A DNA stretch of 64,000 nt from an uncultured Spirochaetaceae bacterium (GTDB lineage Bacteria > Spirochaetota > Spirochaetia > Treponematales > Treponemataceae): the NCBI GenBank assembly GCA_902802305.1, contig CADCLG010000008.1, positions 12,212 through 76,211 of the forward strand. Direction: 5' to 3'. The position numbers and the translations under genes are program-made. Under the pieces are notes generated by a model, which was given only the letters and a program-made list of their open reading frames with translations, was not told where the DNA came from and ran no database searches. Positions 1 to 6,786 of the stretch are shown in pieces. Position 1 is the first letter of the stretch, and the number at the start of each line of letters is the position of its first letter.

Positions 1-830
1 GCTCCTGTGAATGGGTCATCATCGGCAATCAAGCACTGTCGGTCGAACTCCTGGCCGTAGGCTTCGGTGAAATCTTCAAGAAACATTTTACCAAGGTCTA
101 CAAAAACATCTTCTCCGAACTCGTCAAAGAATGGAACATAGCCTGCAAGTGTGTAAGCCTTGAGCTCTGTTCTTGTCGGCATGTTTGATTTTGTAGCGTC
201 GATTTTCTGACCGTATGAAGTCAGCCACTTCAATTCGATTCCGCCGCGGTCTCTTTCTGGGATGAAGATGGATGGTCCATTCATCGGGCGATGTGTTACG
301 AGGTTCATCATCTGAGACTGTTTTGCAGCTTCCTGCATGATTGTCTCTTCATAAATCGGATTGATAAGATACTGGTCATTGTTGGCAAGATTGCCAATTG
401 GTTCACCGAGTACGGCTTTAGATGGTACAAAGCCTTTTCCGGTTTCCCAAGAAAAGTCTTTTGGATTGTTCCATTTTTCAGCACGGATGTTAGGTGTAAA
501 CTTGAGCTCACCCAAAGTCTGCTGGTCTTTGTTCCAGGCAGCACAAAGAGCTTTTCCAAGATTGTAGTGAACATCACGAAGCGAAAGCTGCTGCATTTTT
601 GTGTCAGCCTGTTTCATTGTTTCGCGGAAGTTCTTGATTGCATCCTTACAACCAAGAATCTCAGATGTAGTTGCGTCCTCGGTGTCGCCGAGAATCTTCA
701 ACATCTGTTCTGTGATTTCCTGCTGTTCTAGGAAATACTTGTTGATTTGTTCAACAGTTGCAGCTTCACTTGGAAGATTAGCTTTCATATTGTCCAATCT
801 TTTGTGAAGAGCTAAAATTACTTCATTCAT
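1..830 (-). CDS. Phage major capsid protein, HK97 fold (3' end cut by window edge)
   Basis: The open frame runs off the left edge; about 276 codons are present. The protein should form the icosahedral head shell. The N-terminal ~110 residues are charged and helical like an HK97 delta/scaffold region, beginning MNEVILALHKRLDN. Then comes the capsid-like core, with NPIYEETIMQEAAK, PSIFIPERDRGG and the late motif FDRQCLIADDDPFTG that is typical of HK97 coat proteins just before the first E-loop/P-domain glycines. Two ATGs are adjacent (833 and 830). The strong Shine-Dalgarno AAGGGGG lies 6 nt from the second, which I prefer. It follows the prohead protease, the usual order, so that protease probably matures this capsid. 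Confidence 0.88.
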   Translation of the reverse strand, partial: MNEVILALHKRLDNMKANLPSEAATVEQINKYFLEQQEITEQMLKILGDTEDATTSEILGCKDAIKNFRETMKQADTKMQQLSLRDVHYNLGKALCAAWNKDQQTLGELKFTPNIRAEKWNNPKDFSWETGKGFVPSKAVLGEPIGNLANNDQYLINPIYEETIMQEAAKQSQMMNLVTHRPMNGPSIFIPERDRGGIELKWLTSYGQKIDATKSNMPTRTELKAYTLAGYVPFFDEFGEDVFVDLGKMFLEDFTEAYGQEFDRQCLIADDDPFTG

Positions 831-861
831 CATCAGCCCCCTTAAGCTTGTTGGTGAAATT

Positions 862-891
862 GAGGAAGTGTTGTTCCAGCAACACTTCCTC
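862..891. promoter_or_regulatory. 12-bp perfect inverted repeat between protease and capsid genes
   Basis: Bases 862-873 and 880-891 are exact reverse complements, separated by the loop TTCCAG. No U-run follows on the minus strand, so this is unlikely to be an intrinsic terminator. It sits 32 nt upstream of the capsid start. A role as an RNA-stabilising or processing hairpin that lets capsid mRNA outnumber the upstream message is an inference. Confidence 0.55.
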
Positions 892-906
892 GTTTGCTTT
901 TAGACC

Positions 907-1539
907 TTACGCGCCGACTTTACCAAGTCCTGCACGCAGCTTATCCCAATAAGAAAGTTCTTCAGGTTCCTGAATTACTTCCGTTATTTCAAGTTTTTTC
1001 ATACCGCTTCTGGCAAATGGATTAGCCGGAACACAGCAGATAGAAAATTCCAAAAGTTCCTGCTTTCGGAAAATCAGATCGCATTCGCGGTCTTTTGCTT
1101 CAAGGAATTCTACTTCCTCTGCAAGAAAGCCAACTGAACCGCAACGCAAAGCTCCGGCTTTTACACGCTGACCAATGCTCCAGCCAAACTCGTCAAACTC
1201 CTTGTCATTGAAAACAATGTCTCCTTCAAGGACGCTTTCAGCTTTCACGTTTTCAGCGTAGCCTATAGCCGGAATGGTGTAGTCATGGCTCCAGAGCACA
1301 ACAGGATTTGCAAGATAGTTCTTTAAGTTCCATCCGGCAGGGTCAACTTTTTCAAAATCGCGGTCTACATCAAAGGTACTCATTACCCAATGGAATGAAT
1401 CTTTCTGCATATCGATACTTTTGAAAACTTCAACCTGTGGCGAAATCTTTCCGCTGTGTGTGTTTTCTTTCAGAAACTTCAAAAGCTTTTCACGGTTTCC
1501 AAGCTCTTTGTTTTCCACGCCGTCAATTTTTATTATCAT
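907..1539 (-). CDS. HK97-family prohead protease (peptidase U35)
   Basis: This 210-residue protein matches the usual size of HK97 gp4-like serine proteases that clip capsid and scaffold during head maturation. Motifs seen: VLWSHD with the likely catalytic His85, CGSVGF with the nucleophile Ser135, and an acidic residue near KQELLEFS (Glu161 or Glu164). VDPAGWNLKNYLANPVVLW is typical of the family's N-terminal core. The start is supported by GGAGGAG 4 nt upstream. The gene overlaps the preceding response-regulator-like gene by 17 nt, so it is translated from the same structural message, and it lies directly before the capsid gene. Confidence 0.9.
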   Translation of the reverse strand: MIIKIDGVENKELGNREKLLKFLKENTHSGKISPQVEVFKSIDMQKDSFHWVMSTFDVDRDFEKVDPAGWNLKNYLANPVVLWSHDYTIPAIGYAENVKAESVLEGDIVFNDKEFDEFGWSIGQRVKAGALRCGSVGFLAEEVEFLEAKDRECDLIFRKQELLEFSICCVPANPFARSGMKKLEITEVIQEPEELSYWDKLRAGLGKVGA

Positions 1540-2188
1540 TTTCTCCTCCAGCTGTTTGACTAAAATATCTTTTGCAGAGCAACTCTAAATCACCTGGCTT
1601 GTAGTAGCCGATTTTTCTTTTTATACGTTTGATATAATGGCTGACCGTGCCCGCCTTAAAGCCTGTACGATAACAAATCTCTTTTGCGCAGTAGCCTTTA
1701 GAAAGATACAGAGCAATTTCCATTTCAGTAGTTGTTATTTCTGAAATATATTCTCTGTCCAAAAGATAATCTTCTTCCTCAAAACTTCTTGCAACAGAAT
1801 TAGGATAAACTCTTTTACCAGACTGAATCAGAAGAACGGACTTTTTGAAAAAATCTTTATTCTCAATATTTGGAATAAAACCATTAACACCAAGCTGATG
1901 AATTCTCATTGCAAAGTAATGAGAAACATCATCCAAATCAACAAAGTAAGTAAGAGCCTTATCATTCAAATAATGGATTCTTACAAGCTCATAAGAAATC
2001 ACAAAGCCCAAAAAGTATTTGTCAAAAATGATTGCAATATCATCCTTGTTGTACTTAATGGCACTGTGAATCTCATAAATGGTTTTGCAGATAATAACGC
2101 TATTATCTCCCAGTAAAGAAGATACGGTCTCTTTTACAATGTTTTGGATTTCTATGTCGCAGCAGGCGACTACAATTTTGTTTATCAT
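1523..2188 (-). CDS. LuxR/NarL-type response-regulator-like protein inside the phage head operon
   Basis: It is 221 residues long. Residues ~1-135 look like a receiver fold: a hydrophobic first strand, DIAIIFD with Asp56 at the phospho-acceptor position, then GVNGFIPN and a QSGKRVYP segment near the end. The usual acidic pair after strand 1 is reduced to one Asp, and the conserved strand-5 Lys is absent, so it is probably a pseudo-receiver. Residues ~150-200 form a LuxR C-terminal HTH (ITTTEMEIALYLSKGYCAKEI, GFKAGTVSHYIKRI). The start has AAGGTGAT upstream. It overlaps portal by 4 nt and protease by 17 nt, so it is translated with the head genes. Such a regulator between portal and protease is not part of the standard HK97 cassette; its target is unknown. 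Confidence 0.8.
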   Translation of the reverse strand: MINKIVVACCDIEIQNIVKETVSSLLGDNSVIICKTIYEIHSAIKYNKDDIAIIFDKYFLGFVISYELVRIHYLNDKALTYFVDLDDVSHYFAMRIHQLGVNGFIPNIENKDFFKKSVLLIQSGKRVYPNSVARSFEEEDYLLDREYISEITTTEMEIALYLSKGYCAKEICYRTGFKAGTVSHYIKRIKRKIGYYKPGDLELLCKRYFSQTAGGENDNKN

Positions 2189-3396
2189 AAATTATCACCT
2201 TTTGAATTATCTCCAGAACTAACGGGTACCAGTGAAGAAGCTCTAAACCAGATATCACCCCAGGGCTTTGTGTCCTGACCTCGGCTTCGTAAAACATCGT
2301 TGATTGTTTTTAGACCAGCGTTGATTTCAGCAATATCTCTATTGCTCTGAGCATCCTCGCTATCCTGAAGCTCTGGTATTGTTTCAAGATTAAAAGTACC
2401 AGTCTCTGTTAAGCCGAACCGCTTAAAGAACTGAACTTCCAGAACCTCTTCAAAATTCTTAAGAAGAGGAATAAGTGTATAATTCCAAAAAGCACGATGT
2501 TGAGAGTCGGTGTCTGTACCGCTTAAGGAACTTTTCGAATCCTCTATATTTGCAACCCGCGGCGGAATACCGTACTTCGCAAGCAGCGTATATAAGTTCC
2601 ATTTCTTCATGTCGTATAGTTTCAGTACGTCAGGGCTAAAAGTCAGCGGCTGATATTCCGTTCCTTTTCCGAGCACGGCTACACGGTTTTTCATTCCATG
2701 TGCATATTTCTTATCCCAAGTTCTTGCAAGGAGTTCTGCCTCGGCTTCCGTCAGTACCTGGTCAGTCTTGAGCAGACCTTTAGGCACACCTCCTTCTTTG
2801 AGTAAGCCGGTATTTTGTTTTGCAGCAAGTAAATCCTGTTCAACCTCAAGTCCAAGGCTCACCAGAGGACTAACTCCACGGAAAGAATTCCAGGGGTTCC
2901 AGTCCTTAAAGTGAATAATTTCATCCGGAAGAATAACTACGGGCCTTCCGCATCCTTCTTCCGTGTACACCCATTTAGTGACTTTGCCGTTGTCCACGAC
3001 ATGCTGCATATTTCTAGGATTTAAAATAAAAATTTCTTGAGGAAGGCCGCAGCTGTAACTCTCTCCAAACCACCAGAACGCTTCACCGTCCAGACTCCAC
3101 CAAGCGCAGGTCTGTTTCCATAAGTCAAAGCGGCTCATCTGTCTGTTCGGGTAGTGAAAGAGTTTCGCTAAAGCGGAATCTTTTTGAACTTTGCCATTTT
3201 TCTTAATTTCAAATTCAGCACGCGCTACATTGCGCGTAAGAATATCTATACACACCGATACCCACGCATGCTGGAGATATGGATCTGTGCAGGTCTTCTT
3301 TTCACGAACAGAAAAGTCATCCGCAACAGATTCATTGTTAATTTCCGAAAAACTTCTAAGCTGCTTTTTTGGTTTTCGTCTGTTAAATAATCCCAT
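2185..3396 (-). CDS. Phage portal protein, HK97 family
   Basis: At 403 residues this is the normal size for an HK97-type portal, the dodecameric ring at the capsid vertex through which TerL pumps DNA. Visible family features are the short basic N-terminus MGLFNRRKPKK, ARAEFEIKKNGK, the HYPNRQMSRFDLW-like segment (here FHYPNRQMSRFDLWKQ), ILNPRNMQ, IIHFKDWNPWNSFRGVSPL, and the late AFWNYTLIPLLKNFEEVL helix. It lies 19 nt downstream of terL and overlaps the next gene by 4 nt (ATGA-type junction). Frame and order fit terS-terL-portal-protease-capsid. Confidence 0.92.
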   Translation of the reverse strand: MGLFNRRKPKKQLRSFSEINNESVADDFSVREKKTCTDPYLQHAWVSVCIDILTRNVARAEFEIKKNGKVQKDSALAKLFHYPNRQMSRFDLWKQTCAWWSLDGEAFWWFGESYSCGLPQEIFILNPRNMQHVVDNGKVTKWVYTEEGCGRPVVILPDEIIHFKDWNPWNSFRGVSPLVSLGLEVEQDLLAAKQNTGLLKEGGVPKGLLKTDQVLTEAEAELLARTWDKKYAHGMKNRVAVLGKGTEYQPLTFSPDVLKLYDMKKWNLYTLLAKYGIPPRVANIEDSKSSLSGTDTDSQHRAFWNYTLIPLLKNFEEVLEVQFFKRFGLTETGTFNLETIPELQDSEDAQSNRDIAEINAGLKTINDVLRSRGQDTKPWGDIWFRASSLVPVSSGDNSKGDNL

Positions 3397-3415
3397 ATTA
3401 TTTATCGGTAAACTG

Positions 3416-4627
3416 CTAAACCATTACAACGCCCGATGTTACCGCACTAAAGATTGCATAACGCATAGCGTCCATATAATGGTCATTTACTTTTACAATC
3501 TGATTATTCTCGTCACGAGAGTAATCCCAAATCTCTCCAAGAACACCGGTACAGTCTTTGCATACAAAAAACTTTCCGCGTTCAATCAGGGCAATAATGT
3601 AATCAATTCCTGCATCCACAGAGTTATTAGCCTTAACACCTCCAGGTACTTCCTGTATACGCTCGCCACCTGCCGGATCGCAGTAGGTAACAAAGCTCTC
3701 GTCATACCAGCCCTTGGCAGTCTGGTTTTCTACACTGGTTTTAGTAGTGATGTTAAATCCGCCATAGTCGCCTATGACGTAAACACAATCTCCAACCCAG
3801 CCAATCTTTACAGCCGCAATGTGTAAGCCAAAGTCCTGACCGCCAGTGTATTTATCAAACTCGGCTGGAAGCTTATCACGAGGAATAATCATAGATTCCT
3901 CAAACTTCTCGTAAACGCTTCCTTCCGGTTTTACCCAAAGACCGTCACGGAATCGGGCCCGCTGTTTTTCCGGCATGTTATCCAGAATGTCGCTGATATA
4001 ATCTTCATCAAGATTTTCAGCGTTATCCATCGGGTTCAAAACAGCAGAAGCATAAAGCTCCGGCTTGTTCATTTTTTCATCCGTCCGAGGTTCAATCTTT
4101 CGAATGAAAACTTTGTAAGCCCAATGCATCGGCGAACACGGGTTGCAGTCATAAAAAAACTTATTCTTACAGCCTTCAACTTTCATAGCCAAACGGCTGT
4201 AAGCTGTTGTTATCGCAGAGTAGGAAATCTGGCTTACTTCGTTGAAGTAGATAGTTACATACTCATGACCGAGTATGCGGTCTACCTGTTCCTTATCACC
4301 AAGTCCGCCAATCCAAATCTCGCTACCGTTCCACAAGGTAATCAAACCGTCGTGAACGTTAGCCTTATAGTTGTGCGCTCCTATTGTTTTGTTTAACCAG
4401 GGAAGTAAAGTCTCATGCAGTACAGAGCTTCTGGCATCTTTCGCTCTAAAGCGGCAAATTAAATGTCTGCTTCCCGGGTAACGGCAGGCACGAAAGATAA
4501 TTGCCATAACAATTACCGTTGTCTTACCAGACCTCGAACCACCAAAAAGCAGAATATGTTTTGCACTAGAGGCAAGCAGTGCCAGTGCTTTTTTCTGTAC
4601 AGCTGTCGGCTTAAAGAGTTCCCTCAT
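3416..4627 (-). CDS. Phage terminase large subunit
   Basis: This is the ATPase-nuclease motor that packages DNA into the prohead. The 403-residue protein has a Walker A GGSRSGKT at about residues 29-36, a Walker B-like VTIYFNEVSQ around 126-136, and a C-terminal RNase H-fold nuclease region with GGQDFGLH, TYCDPAGGERIQ and a final NDHYMDAMRYA carrying acidic residues. The pattern resembles PBSX/phage terminase large subunits (Terminase_6/Terminase_3 type). Its start overlaps the terS stop by one base (ATGA), implying translational coupling. Both ends look intact. Confidence 0.93.
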   Translation of the reverse strand: MRELFKPTAVQKKALALLASSAKHILLFGGSRSGKTTVIVMAIIFRACRYPGSRHLICRFRAKDARSSVLHETLLPWLNKTIGAHNYKANVHDGLITLWNGSEIWIGGLGDKEQVDRILGHEYVTIYFNEVSQISYSAITTAYSRLAMKVEGCKNKFFYDCNPCSPMHWAYKVFIRKIEPRTDEKMNKPELYASAVLNPMDNAENLDEDYISDILDNMPEKQRARFRDGLWVKPEGSVYEKFEESMIIPRDKLPAEFDKYTGGQDFGLHIAAVKIGWVGDCVYVIGDYGGFNITTKTSVENQTAKGWYDESFVTYCDPAGGERIQEVPGGVKANNSVDAGIDYIIALIERGKFFVCKDCTGVLGEIWDYSRDENNQIVKVNDHYMDAMRYAIFSAVTSGVVMV

Positions 4628-5148
4628 TACAAATCCTTAAAGCTGTCCACAAAATTAATTGCCAGTTCCCCCTGAACCGGCTTGTTATTTTCTTTGTCTG
4701 CACCTGTAATAAATGAATCCAGCTTTGCAGACCTTTCAAGTAAATCCATCGCGCCATCTGCATCCAACTTTTCCGGATCCAGAGTCTTAAGGCGTTTTCC
4801 TACAAGCTCGTCAAAACCGTTAAGCATTTCCATCTGGCGTTTCTTTCGTTCAACACGTTCTGCAATCAGTTCACGTTCTGTTTCCTTTGCCACATACTCA
4901 TCGTATAAGGCAGCTCTCTCATTCCAGTTGAACAGTCTTGCATAACGTGCCCACGAGCCATACTTTTTCGGATCTATTTCGTGAAGCTCAAGGCAAGCTT
5001 TAATGCTGCGCTTGTAGCCCATATTCCTGAACATGCAGAAAGCCTTAAATGCTTTCGGACTCTCGGCTTCTAAACGAGTCTCCCAGCATTTAGGCTCTGC
5101 CTGTTCACCAAGATTGCCGGTTGGTATGTCAGCAACTTGTCCTCCCAA
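4627..5148 (-). CDS. Phage terminase small subunit
   Basis: The gene abuts terL at a one-base overlap. The product, about 173 residues, has an N-terminal helical DNA-recognition region (SPKAFKAFCMFRNMGYKRS, SWARYARLFNWNERAALYDEY) followed by a long charged helix (ETERELIAERVERKKRQME). This is typical of PBSX-like small terminases that bind the packaging site. No ATG is available before about residue 47. I place the start at a TTG (5148), 8 nt after AGGAGG. A TTG at 5169 would add 7 residues. Function is judged from position and composition more than from a sharp motif. Confidence 0.75.
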   Translation of the reverse strand: MGGQVADIPTGNLGEQAEPKCWETRLEAESPKAFKAFCMFRNMGYKRSIKACLELHEIDPKKYGSWARYARLFNWNERAALYDEYVAKETERELIAERVERKKRQMEMLNGFDELVGKRLKTLDPEKLDADGAMDLLERSAKLDSFITGADKENNKPVQGELAINFVDSFKDL

Positions 5149-5184
5149 AAACTTTTCCTCCTGCCTCAAGGCAAATATCAGATT

Positions 5185-5376
5185 CTATTTTTGAATCAGA
5201 ATCTTTTCCTGTTCATACCGAACAAGGTTTTCTCTTTCAGATTTCTGCAGCCTCACAGGCCGCCCATGGTTCATAGTCAAAGAAACGGTGAACTCTCCAA
5301 ACTCTCTGTTACGCAGACAGTCAGAAAAAAGCTCCTGAATCTTGTCCAGCACATCAACATCATTTTTCAAAATCAT
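5185..5376 (-). CDS. Small protein resembling DUF2292
   Basis: This is a 63-residue protein. I use the internal ATG at 5376 because it has AGGTGG just upstream; the longer frame up to 5496 would overlap xis almost entirely. The pattern FGEFTVSLTMNHGRPVRLQKSER resembles the short DUF2292 fold (a conserved Phe-Gly followed by two strands and a charged tail). The match is from memory and loose. It overlaps the xis stop by 17 nt and precedes terS by 36 nt, so it belongs to the same phage transcript. Its role is unknown. Confidence 0.6.
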   Translation of the reverse strand: MILKNDVDVLDKIQELFSDCLRNREFGEFTVSLTMNHGRPVRLQKSERENLVRYEQEKILIQK

Positions 5377-5614
5377 CTTCCACCTCGTCATCCATCGCGT
5401 GTACAGGCTGGACCACATTGTTACCAATCCAGTCAAACAAATCCTTCTGGCGAAAAACAATCCGCTTACCAATCTTTGCATAAGGCACAAAGCCACCTTT
5501 CACAAGCGTATACAAAAAGTATTTGCTAATAGTCAGGTAGGCCGCAGCCTCAGCAATACACATAATCTCAGGAAAGTTAGTCTTCCTGTTCAACAGCAAG
5601 TCTTCATCCTTCAT
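5360..5614 (-). CDS. xis: Excisionase-type HTH DNA-binding protein
   Basis: This 84-residue protein carries a MerR-like/AlpA-type winged HTH: CIAEAAAYLTISKYFLYTLVK, then FVPYAKIGKRIVFRQKDLFDWI. That matches the excisionase-family helix-turn-helix (HTH_17) with its characteristic xKIGxRxxFxxxDLxxW ending. It has an acidic tail (DDEVEDDFEK). In satellites and prophages such AlpA/Xis proteins control excision and sometimes transcription. Here it is the first gene of the minus-strand packaging operon and lies just below a cluster of direct and inverted repeats that could be its operator. Confidence 0.82.
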   Translation of the reverse strand: MKDEDLLLNRKTNFPEIMCIAEAAAYLTISKYFLYTLVKGGFVPYAKIGKRIVFRQKDLFDWIGNNVVQPVHAMDDEVEDDFEK

Positions 5615-5731
5615 ACTTTTTCCTTCGGGCAGTAAGAAGAATCTGGGCTTTCTTCATCTGCTCTCATAACTTAATCTTGAGAAAATAATAAAGCCTCTTG
5701 AATGACAGCAACTGAACAAAATGTTTGTGGG

Positions 5732-5786
5732 TTCATACAAAAAGTTTGCAACTTCATACAAAAAGTTTTCACTTTTGCAAACTTTT
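5732..5786. promoter_or_regulatory. Direct and inverted repeats upstream of xis
   Basis: TTCATACAAAAAGTTT occurs at 5732-5747 and again at 5753-5768, exactly 21 bp (two helical turns) apart. TTGCAAACTTTT at 5775-5786 is the reverse complement of the AAAAGTTTGCAA in the first copy. The cluster lies in the 279-bp gap between xis (minus) and the 5894 gene (plus). It probably binds Xis or another element-encoded regulator; which one is not shown by the sequence. Confidence 0.55.
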
Positions 5787-5801
5787 CAAGGTTAAATAAA
5801 A

Positions 5802-5827
5802 AAAGCCCTGAATCATTCAAGGGCTTT
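5802..5827 (-). terminator. Intrinsic terminator, minus strand
   Basis: The 8-bp stem AAAGCCCT (5802-5809) with AGGGCTTT (5820-5827) is extended by an inner GAAT/ATTC pairing. On the minus strand it is followed by a T-run and TTTATTT. It would stop leftward transcription from the integrase side before it enters xis. Confidence 0.7.
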
Positions 5828-5893
5828 GGAAAGTTATATAACCTTCGTTGCTAATTATATAAAATATGTTAAAATAATTATTAGAAGGATTAA

Positions 5894-6073
5894 ATGTTAT
5901 CAGTTAATGAATTAGATGTTGTTTTATTAAAAGATGGTCGCGAAGCAACTATACTAGAAATATGTGAAGAAGATGGCTTTTTAGTCGAAGTCCTTAATGG
6001 TGATCCATTTTTTATAAATGCTTCAGACATAGTAAAAATAACATATGATGCAAGCAAAAATTTAAATCTATAA
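5894..6073 (+). CDS. Small hypothetical protein (59 aa), DUF4926-like
   Basis: The start ATG has AGAAGGA 4 nt upstream. The sequence begins MLSVNELDVVLLKDGREATI and ends DIVKITYDASKNLNL. The opening 'NELDVVLLKDG' and the following EVLNGDPFFI strand pattern resemble short DUF4926-type proteins, but this is a weak recollection. It is the first of two plus-strand genes inside an otherwise minus-strand phage operon, 21 nt before the PLD-family gene and probably co-transcribed with it. A cassette of this kind is usually accessory cargo. Confidence 0.65.
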   Translation: MLSVNELDVVLLKDGREATILEICEEDGFLVEVLNGDPFFINASDIVKITYDASKNLNL

Positions 6074-6094
6074 ATAGTTAACAAGGGTTTTGTC

Positions 6095-6784
6095 ATGGAG
6101 TTTCTAACAACAAAAGGTATTGCAGCAAGTATTGAAAAAATAATAAGAGACGCAAAAGAATACATTGTAATAATCAGTCCTTATGTAAAGGTTGATTCAA
6201 CATATCTAGACCGATTATATGAAGCTGAACAAAGACATATAAAGATTTATTTAATCTTTGGTAAAGAAGATTTACGCGATTTAGAAAAAGAAAAGATTCA
6301 ACGATTCAAAAATATTAAAATATATTATCTAGAGAATCTTCATGCAAAATGTTACATGAATGAAAGTATAGCTCTTATCACTTCCATGAACCTTTACGGT
6401 TATTCAGAAGCAAACAATCGTGAAATGGGAATTGAAATAGACAGAAATCATAACCAGGAATTATACGAGAGTATTTCAAATGAGGCATTGTCTATTCGTC
6501 AATCATCAAAAGAGTATAATAATCATAACTGGAATAACTCATATTCAAAACCAAATTACGAGAACAATTACAGCAGAACTACATTAGGTTACTGTATACG
6601 CTGCAGAAAACGAATTGAACTTAACTTATACAGACCTTTGTGTGATTCGTGTTATCCAATATGGTCACAATATGGCAATACAGATTATCAGGAACAATAC
6701 TGTCACAAATGTGGTAAACAAATAGATTCATGGGATGAGAAATTAACTTACGCTCATCCCATATGTTCCAATTGTGACAATTAA
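6095..6784 (+). CDS. PLD-family (HKD) nuclease-like protein with C-terminal zinc ribbons
   Basis: In this 229-residue protein, residues ~1-125 form one phospholipase-D-like domain: YIVIISPYVKVDSTYL, then the catalytic-type NLHAKCYMNE (His83, Lys85) followed by ITSMNLYGYSEANNREMG with the usual Ser/Asn. One HKD motif implies a homodimer, as in Nuc-type nucleases. Residues ~165-229 hold two treble-Cys segments, CIRCRK...CDSC and CHKCGK...CSNC, typical of zinc ribbons. A polar Asn/Ser/Tyr linker joins the parts. It converges on the integrase gene with 2 bp between stops. A nucleic-acid role is likely from the domains; a defence role is inferred from position only. Confidence 0.8.
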   Translation: MEFLTTKGIAASIEKIIRDAKEYIVIISPYVKVDSTYLDRLYEAEQRHIKIYLIFGKEDLRDLEKEKIQRFKNIKIYYLENLHAKCYMNESIALITSMNLYGYSEANNREMGIEIDRNHNQELYESISNEALSIRQSSKEYNNHNWNNSYSKPNYENNYSRTTLGYCIRCRKRIELNLYRPLCDSCYPIWSQYGNTDYQEQYCHKCGKQIDSWDEKLTYAHPICSNCDN

Positions 6785-6786
6785 AG

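Noticed and set aside
3191..3826. 211-aa plus-strand open frame
   Set aside because: It covers the portal/terL junction on the opposite strand with no ribosome site and unlikely composition; both minus-strand genes are convincing.
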